A stretch of 37,065 nt of DNA from an uncultured Eubacteriales bacterium. Lineage in GTDB: Bacteria > Bacillota > Clostridia > Oscillospirales > CAG-382. Every line of letters begins with the position of its first letter. The first letter of the stretch is position 1. The position numbers and the translations under genes were made by a program. Of the stretch, positions 1-7,156 are shown in pieces. The notes beneath the pieces are model-generated. The model made no database searches and was not told where the DNA came from. It saw nothing but the letters and a program-made list of their open reading frames with translations. The DNA lies in NCBI GenBank assembly GCA_900548115.1, contig URJL01000019.1:1-37065 (forward strand), given 5' to 3'.

Positions 1-50
1 TACGAGATTTCTGCCTGTCTCGTGGGCTCGGAGATGTGTATAAGAGACAG
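1..50 (+). other. Illumina Nextera i7 adapter left on the contig end
   Basis: Bases 17-50 match the Nextera read-2 transposase adapter, ending in the 19-bp mosaic end AGATGTGTATAAGAGACAG at 32-50. Bases 1-8 (TACGAGAT) are the tail of the P7 primer. Bases 9-16 (TTCTGCCT) equal the published N703 i7 index. These 50 bases are library-construction sequence, not genome. Genomic sequence starts at base 51, inside the oleate hydratase gene. The mosaic end is that of engineered Tn5 and must not be called a natural transposon end. Confidence 0.97.
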
Positions 51-1711
51 GCGTAATAGCACGCCCGCAAAAGCTCGCGCACATCGTATTTGCTTCCCCA
101 TACCTCGGGCACGCCGCGGTCGATGTTCATCAGCGTATAAACCGACTCCATACCCGTGCGCATGGAATATTCGGTCGTGAAGATCGTGTCGCGGGGCGTC
201 TCGGCAAACTGACCGATGAAGGCAAAGTTTACCGCTCCGTTCGGAACGACAAGCGGACGGTCTTCGTTCTTTCTCGGCTGGAAGAAGGCGTTGATATACG
301 GCATGAAGCAGGTCGTGGTGTTGCATTCTTTCGCAAGCGGCTCGATCTTATCCTCGGGCACGCCGATGTGATACAGCCACTCGCGGCAGACCTCCTCGCC
401 CGTACATTCGCGCATGGGCTTTTTTACATAGTTGCCCTCGCGGTCGGTATGCAGGCTGTATACCCAGATGAGGACCGTATTTTTATCCTGCGACTTGAAC
501 TGCGGCTGACGGTTGATCGTCCACGAAAGATACCAGTTGTCAACGCTGTCCTTGACCGTGACGATGCCGCCCGTCGTGACCTTGCCCGCACGCGGGTCGC
601 GCTTGCAGATTTTGATGATATGCTGCAAAATTTCCTCGTTTGAGGTCGCAACGGTCGCGCTCATCCAGTTGGTCGCTTCAATGTCGCTGCAGAAAGCGTC
701 GGGATTTCCGAACGAGCCGTCGTTCACCTGATCGGCGATACGCTTCCACATATCCCACGACTCGCCCTTGCCGTTGTGCAAATCCGAAAGATCGGGGGCA
801 TGGGTCTGATCGCCGTATCGGGAGGTGTCGGTGCAGCAGCCGTTGGTGATGAAAACGAGATCGTCCTCCACAAGATCGATGGTCTGCTCCTTGCCGTCTT
901 TTTTATAAACGATCTGCTTTGCCGTTTTTTTGCCGCCGACCGATTCGAAAACAACGTTCTGCACATCCATTCCGTATTCGATGCGGACGCCGTGCGATTC
1001 GAGATATTTCACCAGCGGAAGGATCAGGCTCTCGTACTGATTCAGCTTGGTGAAGCGAAGCGCGCTGAAGTCGGGAAGTCCGTCGATGTGATGCACATAA
1101 CGGCAGAGATAACGCTTCATTTCAAGAGCGCTCGACCACTTCTGAAAAGCGAACATGGTCTGCCAGTAGAGCCAGAAGTTGGTGTCCCAGAAGGAATCGG
1201 GCAAAACATCCGAGATCTTTTTGTCCTCAAGCGCTTTTTCGGGGGTGATGAACAGCTTCGAGAGCGCCAGCGCCGACTCCTTGTCCAGACGGAATTCTTT
1301 GTCGGTATGCGCGTCCTCGCCGCGGTTCACCGTCGCACGGCAAAGGGAATAGTTGGGGTCGCGTTTGTTCAGACGATAATATTCGTCAAGGACCGAAATT
1401 CCGGGTGTTTCGAGCGACGGAACGTCGCGGAAAACATCCCACATGATTTCGAAGTGATTGTCCATTTCGCGTCCGCCGCGCATATAAAAGCCCTTTGTCA
1501 CATCGCGTCTGCCGTCACAGCTTCCGCCCGCAAGCTCAAGCTTTTCCAAAAGGTGAATGTGTTCGCCCTTTACGCCGCCGTCGCGGACGAGATAAAAGGC
1601 GGCGGTAAGACCGGCAAGACCGGTTCCGATGATATAGGCGGATTTTTTGTCGGCATCCTTCGGCTTTTCGGGATGCACAAATGCTTCATACGTTCCTGCG
1701 GAATAATACAT
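51..1711 (-). CDS. ohyA: Oleate hydratase (FAD-dependent), 3' end missing
   Basis: This gene is absent from simple ORF lists because it has no stop: 553 codons are readable before the adapter cuts it off. Family members are about 590 residues, so roughly 35 are lost. Oleate hydratase (myosin-cross-reactive antigen family) adds water to the cis-9 double bond of unsaturated fatty acids, giving 10-hydroxy fatty acids, and is linked to detoxifying host fatty acids. Visible marks are the nucleotide-binding motif GTGLAGL at residues 29-35 and the family motif RGGREM at 78-83. Glu82 and Tyr201 (in KRYLCR) fall at the numbers of the catalytic residues described for the Staphylococcus enzyme. The ATG at 1711 follows GGAGG (1721-1725). 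No signal peptide or membrane segment is seen. It follows a TetR gene on the same strand but has its own promoter. Confidence 0.93.
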
Positions 1712-1787
1712 GATGAAAAACCTCCGTTTTATGATTTTCGGTTTGAAATTTTCTTTTCGGGAAGCTCTCTTCCCTTTCGATGATTCT

Positions 1788-1815
1788 ATTGTACCCGAAA
1801 ACAAAATATTTACAA
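1788..1815 (-). promoter_or_regulatory. Sigma-A promoter of ohyA
   Basis: On the minus strand a TTGTAA box (1810-1815) and TACAAT box (1788-1793) are separated by 16 bp. They lie about 75 bp upstream of the oleate hydratase start and just after the terminator of the TetR gene. The position suits repression by the adjacent TetR protein, but no clear palindromic operator was found. Confidence 0.6.
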
Positions 1816-1822
1816 TAAACAG

Positions 1823-1856
1823 AAAATCGCCCGTGATAAAAAAACCATCACGGGCG
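1823..1856 (-). terminator. Terminator of the TetR gene
   Basis: A perfect 10-bp stem, CGCCCGTGAT (1828-1837) with ATCACGGGCG (1847-1856), and a 9-nt loop is followed on the minus strand by a short T run (1823-1826). It lies 47 bp after the TetR stop and separates that gene from the ohyA promoter. Confidence 0.65.
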
Positions 1857-1903
1857 AAAAATTGTAAAAAAACTTATCAAAAAGGTCGTTTTGATTAAAA
1901 TGC

Positions 1904-2458
1904 TCAGCGCGAAAAACGGGAAAGCGCCTCCGCCATCGAGCCTTTGATCAAAACGGCGAGAGGCTCGGTTATCTCCTTCGGGTCGGAGCGCATGTCGTCC
2001 TTTATCCAGTCAAACAGAATGCCGAGGAAGATATACGAATAGACCCGCGCGATAAACTCCTTGTCCTCCTCGCGCACGACAAGTCCCTTTGCCTCCTCCT
2101 CGAGAACGCCGAGAAGAAGCGAATCGACAAGCGGACTTAAATACCGCTCGACCTGTTCGCGATGAACGCAGCGATAGACATTCAGGATAAACGGCTTATT
2201 CTCCCGAACCGCCTCGAAAATGCGAAGAAAGCCCTCCTGCCACGTTTCGTACGTCTTGTTTTCCTCGAGCGCCCGCTTTGCGTCCTCGAGACACGACCAT
2301 TCCACAAGATCGTAAATATCCTTGAAGTGATAATAAAACGTCATGCGGTTGATCCCGCAGTCGTCGGTGATATCGGAAACGGTGATCTTGTTAAGCGGCT
2401 TTTTCAGCAAAAGATTTTTCAGCGACTGCTCCAGCGCGCGTTTTGTTACCTGCGACAT
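1904..2458 (-). CDS. TetR/AcrR-family regulator (DhaS-like)
   Basis: This is a 184-residue DNA-binding repressor-type protein. An N-terminal helix-turn-helix is visible at about residues 25-52 (ITVSDITDDCGINRMTFYYH). The remaining helical part resembles the TetR-like C-terminal domain seen in DhaS-type regulators of Bacillota. The frame is open to 2500, but ATG 2458 is preferred because AAAGGAG sits just upstream of it. The gene starts 54 bp after the stop of an AraC gene on the same strand, and a 6-bp inverted repeat (CGGCAC/GTGCCG, 2474-2489) lies just before its ribosome binding site, a possible autoregulatory site. Its placement before oleate hydratase suggests it senses fatty acids or controls ohyA. 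That role is inference; the fold assignment is firm. Confidence 0.88.
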   Translation of the reverse strand: MSQVTKRALEQSLKNLLLKKPLNKITVSDITDDCGINRMTFYYHFKDIYDLVEWSCLEDAKRALEENKTYETWQEGFLRIFEAVRENKPFILNVYRCVHREQVERYLSPLVDSLLLGVLEEEAKGLVVREEDKEFIARVYSYIFLGILFDWIKDDMRSDPKEITEPLAVLIKGSMAEALSRFSR

Positions 2459-2512
2459 GAAAAACTCCTTTCCCGGCACACCCGTGCCGTGCGGATACAA
2501 TAGGACAGAAAA

Positions 2513-3445
2513 TCAGGTGCCGTTTCCGACGGATCCCGAAAAAACAGCGGCCTCCTTTTTCAGCTTTCGGTATTCGGAGGGCGTAACGCCCGTTTCCTTC
2601 CGAAAGGCTTTGATAAAAGCGGAGGGCGAACCGAAGCCGACGCGGTAGGCGGCGTCCAGAACGGGAACGCCCGCCGTGATCAGCTCACAGCTTTTTAAAA
2701 CGCGGCATTTCGCGATATAATCGGTCACCGAGATATCCAGATATTTCTTGAACAGCCGTGACAGATGCTCGCGGCTGTAAAAAAAACGGCGGGCAATATC
2801 GGAAACGCCGTTCAGCTCCGCGAAGTTTTCTTCGATATACCGTTGTATGTGCAAAAGATTTTCGGGCAGTGCATCGATTCGTTTTTCCTGTGCTTCGCAC
2901 ACCTTTTTGTTCAGGAAATAGAATATCTGCAAGGCATATCCGACGACGGGGGCATGATCGAGCGGCGTTTTTTCGTCGGACAGGGCGCGATCCAGATTTT
3001 TCAGCAAAGACAGAAAATCCGCGTTTTCCTCGGCGCAGCGGAACGAGAAAAGTCCGGCACCGTCGGCTCGGTTCAAAAAATCGCCGAGACACGGAATGCC
3101 GAGAAGCGAAAACGCCTCGGGATAAAAATAGAAAGCGTGCCGCACATAGCGCGTGTCCGTCTTGTTGATGGCGGACATGTGAAAGGTTCCGGGAGGCACC
3201 GCGAGAATGCATCCGCGAAACGGATAAAAAACGCGGAAATCGCAGATGTACCGCACATCCCCCTCCTCATAAACGACCAATTCCCAATAATCGTGAAAAT
3301 GAAGATTGGAGGGATACGTGCCCGATGTGTAAACGGTATCGCGATGAGAATACAGAAGCAATTCGTTTATGTCGTAATTCTTCCGGTTTTTCGTTTCCTT
3401 CGTCGGAATACTTGATTCGGGGGCATAGTGCGATAATAATTTCAT
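2513..3445 (-). CDS. AraC-family transcriptional regulator with cupin sensor
   Basis: The 310-residue protein has a classic two-part layout. An N-terminal cupin-like sensor begins near residue 45 (LHFHDYWELVVYEEG, with PPGTFHM further on). The C-terminal pair of AraC helix-turn-helices covers about residues 205-300, including FFYSREHLSRLFKKY and AYRVGFGSPSAFIKAFRKETG, ending at GVTPSEYRKLK. ATG 3445 is chosen over the longer open frame (to 3631) because the promoter at 3527-3555 lies inside that longer frame and AAGGA precedes 3445. Such regulators usually sense sugars or small metabolites. The target is unknown: candidates are the downstream TetR/ohyA genes, or the now-deleted gene whose scar lies divergently at 3588-3773. 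Confidence 0.9.
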   Translation of the reverse strand: MKLLSHYAPESSIPTKETKNRKNYDINELLLYSHRDTVYTSGTYPSNLHFHDYWELVVYEEGDVRYICDFRVFYPFRGCILAVPPGTFHMSAINKTDTRYVRHAFYFYPEAFSLLGIPCLGDFLNRADGAGLFSFRCAEENADFLSLLKNLDRALSDEKTPLDHAPVVGYALQIFYFLNKKVCEAQEKRIDALPENLLHIQRYIEENFAELNGVSDIARRFFYSREHLSRLFKKYLDISVTDYIAKCRVLKSCELITAGVPVLDAAYRVGFGSPSAFIKAFRKETGVTPSEYRKLKKEAAVFSGSVGNGT

Positions 3446-3526
3446 GTTCGGCTTTCCTTTTGCGTCACAAACGAAAAAGTATTCATCACAAAACGGAACG
3501 ATTTTTCTTTTGTGATATGTTATTCT

Positions 3527-3555
3527 ATTGTACAACAAAAAATAAAAGATTGCAA
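3527..3555 (-). promoter_or_regulatory. Sigma-A promoter of the AraC gene
   Basis: On the minus strand TTGCAA (3550-3555) and TACAAT (3527-3532) are separated by 17 bp. Transcription would start near 3520 and run into the AraC start at 3445. Confidence 0.7.
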
Positions 3556-3587
3556 GAGGAGAAAGGCGATTCCATGAATCTTTTTGA

Positions 3588-3773
3588 AACGGAAAAGGCA
3601 ATCGGTCGACCGCGATTGAGGTGACCGACAATCACCGACGCTTTGTAAAGCATTTTCTGAACGTCAAAGCAAAAGCGGTGCGCCTGATCCCGCTTTCCAC
3701 CTATCACAGCGAACGAAAGACCGAGGATTACGGCTCGTCGACCGCGCACATTTTCAATTTTGAAGTGTTTTGA
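3588..3773 (+). pseudogene. Remnant: C-terminal end of a deleted enzyme gene
   Basis: An open frame of about 61 codons ends at TGA 3771-3773. Its sequence (TDNHRRFV, then AVRLIPLSTYHS and AHIFNFEVF) looks like the last strands of a discoidin-like or FAD-oxidoreductase-type C-terminal domain, where the pattern VRL...T...AHIFxFxV is typical. It has no start of its own. Just upstream, AGGAG precedes an ATG (3574) that opens a 16-codon frame in a different register. The picture is a gene start and a gene tail joined by an internal deletion. A terminator follows at 3782. The AraC gene is divergent, so the lost gene was probably its target. The parent family is uncertain. Confidence 0.5.
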
Positions 3774-3781
3774 GAAAAATA

Positions 3782-3814
3782 CGGGATCGGATGCCTTGTG
3801 AGCATCCGATCCCG
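3782..3814. terminator. Bidirectional terminator
   Basis: A perfect 13-bp stem, CGGGATCGGATGC (3782-3794) and GCATCCGATCCCG (3802-3814), carries a 7-nt loop. Reading minus it is followed by TATTTTTC, so it ends the GH13 transcript 46 bp after its stop. Reading plus it is followed by CTGTTTT, so it ends the remnant gene. Confidence 0.75.
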
Positions 3815-3859
3815 CTGTTTTCCGATTCGTTTTTGCGCTCAGCACATAACGCTCGGCGC

Positions 3860-5161
3860 TTATATTTCATAAACGGCATAACCCCACCCGTCAAGCATGA
3901 GCGTGCCGTCCGATAAATGCGCGCCCTTTTGCAGAATAGGCGATGCGTCCCGCAAAAGCTTTGTGTCGATCGTGCTTTTTTCGGCGCTCAGATTCACGGC
4001 GCAATAAAGGTGCTGTTCGGCACAGCGGCGGGTGAAGGCAAGGATCGCGTCGCTTTCCCCGTCAAAGCGCAGATCGCCGAGCGCGACGGCGGGAAGAGTA
4101 TGGCGCAGGGAAATAAGCTTTTTCACAAGAGCCTTTCGCTCGACGGCGATCGGGGTATTTTCGCTTTCCCAATCAATCGTCATATCCCCTTTGACCGCAT
4201 GAAAACGGTTATAAAAAATGCTGTGCGGATGCGTATCGGCAATTTCGTTGCCGTTATAAATAAAGAATACGCCGCGCATAAAAGCATTCAGCACCAACGC
4301 CGCCTCCACGCCGTCGTGTCCCGGGAATACTTCAAAACGTGTGCTTCCGCAGTTGCTTGCGTAATCGTGGTTGTCCAGATCGCGAAGAACGACCGTGTTT
4401 CCGTACGTTTCCGCATGATTAAGGTATTCCTTTTTCAATTCGCAAAGCGGAAGCTTCCCCCGCAGAACACCCGCCAGCTTTTCCGCATGGAAAAAGCCGT
4501 AGTAAAAATCAAAACCGCTGTGCTTCATCGGCGTGCCCTCGCACAAAAAAAGCGCGTCGGGATTGATTTTTCGACAGCGCCGAAAACCCTCGAGCCAAAA
4601 ATCGGCAGGACAGCGGTCGCCCACATCGCAGCGGAAGCCGTCGGCGGAAAATTCCTTCATGTAATACTCCATATTCGAGTAAAGATATTCGCGAAGCGCG
4701 GGGTTTTCGTAATTGAGCTGAGGAAAACACCAGTCGCCGAGCACAAACTCCCCGTTCTTTTCACGCCGAACAAAATCGGGGTGTTCTTTCAAAAATACGG
4801 CGTTCGGGCCGCAATGAAAATAGACAAGGTCGAACAGCACCTTCATGCCGAGTCGATGCACTTCATCGACAAAGGCGCGAAGGTCTTTTTCGTCTCCGTA
4901 TTCGGGATCGACATGAAAATAATCGCTTATGCGATAGGGATTCTTCGGGTTGTCAAGTCCCGAATCCTTTTGCCGTATGCTCCAAAAAGCGCGGTCCTCC
5001 CCCTCGTCCTCGACCATAAACGGGCAGACGTACACAATATCGACGCCAAGCTCTTTGATTTCGGGAAGATGCCTTGCCGCGGCGGCAAGCGTCCCCTCTT
5101 TTGTGAAGGCGCGGAGAAACAACTGATAGACCGTAAGGCTTAAAATTTCATCGGAATGCAT
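3860..5161 (-). CDS. GH13 alpha-amylase-family glycosidase, cytoplasmic
   Basis: This 433-residue alpha-glucan-active enzyme shows all four conserved GH13 regions: DLVYFH (111-116), GFRCDV with nucleophile Asp179, the acid/base Glu208 in FLCEGT, and LDNHD with Asp266. An (alpha/beta)8 barrel start (LTVYQLFLRAF) is at residue 8. There is no signal peptide, so the substrate is probably an imported malto-oligosaccharide or similar glucan. The enzyme is short, lacking clear N-terminal carbohydrate modules. The C-terminal beta domain (about 350-433) is brief but present. ATG 5161 has AAGGAG upstream. It is divergent from an AraC gene across a 152-bp region with two promoters and palindromes, which suggests control by that AraC protein. 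Hydrolase versus glucanotransferase action cannot be told from sequence alone. Confidence 0.9.
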   Translation of the reverse strand: MHSDEILSLTVYQLFLRAFTKEGTLAAAARHLPEIKELGVDIVYVCPFMVEDEGEDRAFWSIRQKDSGLDNPKNPYRISDYFHVDPEYGDEKDLRAFVDEVHRLGMKVLFDLVYFHCGPNAVFLKEHPDFVRREKNGEFVLGDWCFPQLNYENPALREYLYSNMEYYMKEFSADGFRCDVGDRCPADFWLEGFRRCRKINPDALFLCEGTPMKHSGFDFYYGFFHAEKLAGVLRGKLPLCELKKEYLNHAETYGNTVVLRDLDNHDYASNCGSTRFEVFPGHDGVEAALVLNAFMRGVFFIYNGNEIADTHPHSIFYNRFHAVKGDMTIDWESENTPIAVERKALVKKLISLRHTLPAVALGDLRFDGESDAILAFTRRCAEQHLYCAVNLSAEKSTIDTKLLRDASPILQKGAHLSDGTLMLDGWGYAVYEI

Positions 5162-5199
5162 AAAAAAACTCCTTTTTTGAAAAAATTCTTACCGTCTCC

Positions 5200-5228
5200 A
5201 TTGTAATGCGAAAAGCCCCTGCCGTAAA
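5200..5228 (-). promoter_or_regulatory. Sigma-A promoter of the GH13 gene
   Basis: On the minus strand TTTACG (5223-5228) and TACAAT (5200-5205) are separated by 17 bp. The leader is short and ends in AAGGAG before the GH13 start. Confidence 0.65.
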
Positions 5229-5229
5229 C

Positions 5230-5260
5230 CGAAATTTCGCGCCGAAATATCCGAATTTCG
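5230..5260. promoter_or_regulatory. Palindromic operator-like repeats between divergent promoters
   Basis: A perfect 10-bp palindrome CGAAATTTCG (5230-5239) is followed by CGAAATAT (5243-5250) and CGAATTTCG (5252-5260). The cluster lies exactly between the -35 boxes of the divergent GH13 and AraC promoters, the expected place for a regulator that controls both. Binding by the neighbouring AraC protein is inference. Confidence 0.5.
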
Positions 5261-5264
5261 CTAC

Positions 5265-5293
5265 TTGCTTTTTCTCTTTTTCCGTGGTACAAT
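5265..5293 (+). promoter_or_regulatory. Sigma-A promoter of the AraC gene at 5314
   Basis: TTGCTT (5265-5270) and TACAAT (5288-5293) are separated by 17 bp. The transcript would have almost no leader before the GGGGAGGG ribosome binding site at 5300-5306. Confidence 0.7.
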
Positions 5294-5313
5294 GCACTCG
5301 GGGAGGGATGAAA

Positions 5314-6069
5314 ATGTTTACGCAGAACGATCTTGTTTTGTCGGTGCGCGAGGTGATACGCTTTGGGCGCGGGCAAGTGGAATATCCCACAGAGAAGCGC
5401 CCGTTTCACGTCCTCAGCCGCCGATTGTACGGGAAAAGCGAGCTTTATAAAGACGGCGAAACCTTTAAGGTCGACGAGCGTTCGCTTTTGTACCTTCCGT
5501 CGGAGATCCGCTATTCTCAGCGCTGTCTTTGCGACGAGGAGGTCATCGCGGTGCATTTCGATATCCTGAATTTCGACTCCGAACGCATTCGGATCGCCGA
5601 CTGTCCGGACGAACCGATCACCGACGCCTTTATTCGCCTTCACGCGCTGTGGAACGAAAAGCGCCCGGGGTATCGCTACCGCGCCTGCGCGCTCCTTTAC
5701 GAGATTCTCGCCGAGGTCGGAGAAAACACCCCCGAAAAAAGCGCCGATTACGCGACGATTTTGCCGTCGCTCGGTTATATCGACCGCAATCTTTCCGAGC
5801 CGATCGCAATCCCGACGCTGGCGGCGCTGTGCGGCGTGAGCGAAAGCGGCTACCGCCGCATTTTCGGGCGGTGCATGGGCGTTTCGCCCTTAAAATATAT
5901 CAACCGCCGCCGCGTCGAGCTTGCAAAATCGCTCGTTCTATCGCGGCGCTGCTCGATGAGCGAGATCGCGCAAAAATGCGGTTTTTCCGAGCCGAAATAC
6001 CTTTACGACGTGTTCAAAAGAGAAACGGGAACGGGACCTTTAGAGTATCGGAAGAATACGGAGGGATAA
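5314..6069 (+). CDS. AraC-family transcriptional regulator
   Basis: This protein of about 251 residues has a shortened cupin-like N-terminal sensor and a C-terminal double helix-turn-helix (IPTLAALCGVSESGYRRIFG, then MSEIAQKCGFSEPKYLYDVFKRETG) ending at GPLEYRK. The start is ATG 5314, 7 bp after GGGGAGGG; an ATG at 5308 is too close to the ribosome binding site, and longer starts lie upstream of the promoter. It is divergent from the GH13 gene with shared palindromes, so it probably controls that gene in response to a sugar. Being short, it may sense its ligand with a minimal cupin. Confidence 0.88.
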   Translation: MFTQNDLVLSVREVIRFGRGQVEYPTEKRPFHVLSRRLYGKSELYKDGETFKVDERSLLYLPSEIRYSQRCLCDEEVIAVHFDILNFDSERIRIADCPDEPITDAFIRLHALWNEKRPGYRYRACALLYEILAEVGENTPEKSADYATILPSLGYIDRNLSEPIAIPTLAALCGVSESGYRRIFGRCMGVSPLKYINRRRVELAKSLVLSRRCSMSEIAQKCGFSEPKYLYDVFKRETGTGPLEYRKNTEG

Positions 6070-6079
6070 ATTTTCGCGC

Positions 6080-6111
6080 AAAAAAGGTCCTCCGCACCAA
6101 CACGGAGGACC
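6080..6111 (-). terminator. Terminator of thiT
   Basis: A 9-bp stem, GGTCCTCCG (6086-6094) and CGGAGGACC (6103-6111), is followed on the minus strand by six T residues (6080-6085). It lies 19 bp after the thiT stop and between convergent genes. Confidence 0.85.
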
Positions 6112-6129
6112 GAATGCTTCGATCGGATC

Positions 6130-6771
6130 TTACTTTACGGGATGAATATACTTGCCCAAAACCTTGGGAAGGATAAACGCGAGGATCGCGGTGAGGATGA
6201 TTTCGGGGATCATGTAAAGTCCGTTATACACGATCGAATAGAAGAGAGCAAGCACGCCGCCGCTCATGTGCGAGAGAACCCATTCGCCGAACGCGCCCGC
6301 TTCCGAGAAGAACCAGTCCGCCCAGATTCCGAAGAAGATTGCGCCCGAGACGATATGGCAAAGATAACGGAAAAGAAGCGCGACGATCGAGCCCAAGCAA
6401 AGCTCGGCGGAGGTGCTCTTCATCTTTCCGGCGAACATTCCCGAAAAGCCGAGAACGGTGTAAGCGGCAACATAGTCGATAAGGCAGACCAAAACCGCTC
6501 TCCACCAGACCATCTGACTGTCGCCCGGCATAAAGAAAGAGGCGACGGTCTTCGCGCCGAGAAGCATTTGGATGATCGAGAAAACAAAGGCGCTCCCCAA
6601 GCCCCATTTTGTGCCGAACATATAGCCGCACAAAACGATCGGCAGCATACTGGCGAGCGTTACGCTTCCGCCGAAGGGAAGCTGAAGCGGGATGAGGGTC
6701 GAGACGAGAGCAAGAGCCGTGGCAAGCGCCACCAGCATCGCACAGGTCGAGAGTTTTTTCGTTTGGGTCAT
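6130..6771 (-). CDS. thiT: ThiT/YuaJ-type thiamine transporter, ECF S component
   Basis: This 213-residue integral membrane protein has about six hydrophobic segments. ThiT is the substrate-binding S component of an energy-coupling-factor transporter that takes up thiamine with shared EcfA/EcfT subunits, which are not in this window. The C-terminal segment carries YNGLYMIPE, matching the conserved thiamine-site region of the family, and SMLPIVLCGYMFG is typical of its N-terminal half. The true start is ATG 6771, with AAGGAGTGG just upstream; the frame can be read from a GTG at 6780 that is part of the ribosome binding site. A TPP riboswitch with an intrinsic terminator controls it, which strongly supports the substrate. 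Confidence 0.93.
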   Translation of the reverse strand: MTQTKKLSTCAMLVALATALALVSTLIPLQLPFGGSVTLASMLPIVLCGYMFGTKWGLGSAFVFSIIQMLLGAKTVASFFMPGDSQMVWWRAVLVCLIDYVAAYTVLGFSGMFAGKMKSTSAELCLGSIVALLFRYLCHIVSGAIFFGIWADWFFSEAGAFGEWVLSHMSGGVLALFYSIVYNGLYMIPEIILTAILAFILPKVLGKYIHPVK

Positions 6772-6790
6772 AAAAACCACTCCTTAAAAT

Positions 6791-6823
6791 AAAAAATTAC
6801 CGCAGCGAAGCCCGGTGCGGCAA
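6791..6823 (-). terminator. Riboswitch expression platform: intrinsic terminator
   Basis: Reading the minus strand, the arms TTGCCGCA (6816-6823) and TGCGGTAA (6797-6804) pair, with one G-U pair, and are followed by six T residues (6791-6796). The hairpin lies between the TPP aptamer and thiT and reaches the edge of the ribosome binding site (6778-6787). High thiamine pyrophosphate would favour termination. Confidence 0.75.
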
Positions 6824-6856
6824 TACTTTGAATACGAAGTGATTTTTTCGATCGTA

Positions 6857-6951
6857 TATCTTCCTACGCCGGTATTATCCGAACAGGTTTAAAGGGTTCG
6901 GGAAAAAATCCCGTCTCAGCCGTCGGCAAAAGCCTTCAGCACCCCCGATAT
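6857..6951 (-). promoter_or_regulatory. TPP riboswitch (THI element)
   Basis: The minus strand holds the conserved blocks of the thiamine pyrophosphate aptamer in order: GGGGTGC, CTGAGA, CCTGTTCGGATAATACCGG and GCGTAGGAAGA. It lies in the leader of thiT, downstream of a consensus promoter. It senses thiamine pyrophosphate and shuts off the transporter gene through the terminator at 6791-6823. Confidence 0.95.
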
Positions 6952-6978
6952 TATGAACTTTTCATGCGGTTTGGAGCT

Positions 6979-7007
6979 ATTATAGTATAGTTTTCTTCGC
7001 TTGTCAA
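6979..7007 (-). promoter_or_regulatory. Consensus sigma-A promoter of thiT
   Basis: TTGACA (7002-7007) and TATAAT (6979-6984) with a 17-bp spacer on the minus strand are a perfect consensus. This fits a strong constitutive promoter throttled by the riboswitch. Confidence 0.9.
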
Positions 7008-7078
7008 GACAAATTTCGCACTTTTTCGTCCTTTCGCACAAAAATTTACCCCAACTTAACAAAGGAAAGGCGCGGTCG

Positions 7079-7087
7079 TGCTATAGT
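7079..7087 (+). promoter_or_regulatory. Extended -10 promoter of the COG2509 gene
   Basis: TGCTATAGT (7079-7087) is an extended -10 element about 70 bp before the start at 7157. The nearest -35-like box (TTAACA) is spaced too far away (20 bp), so this call rests on the -10 alone. Confidence 0.5.
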
Positions 7088-7156
7088 AAGTATCGGTGAC
7101 GGCACACTTTGTGCCGCAAATTGTTTTTATTGTTTTTCGGAAAGGGCTGTACTGTC

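Noticed and set aside
32..50. Tn5-type transposon end at the left edge
   Set aside because: The mosaic end is part of the Nextera library adapter and is joined to P7 and index sequence.
776..1783. A 335-codon plus-strand open frame across the oleate hydratase gene
   Set aside because: It is antisense to a clearly conserved enzyme, has no ribosome binding site and no recognisable domain. GC-rich codon use opens such shadow frames.
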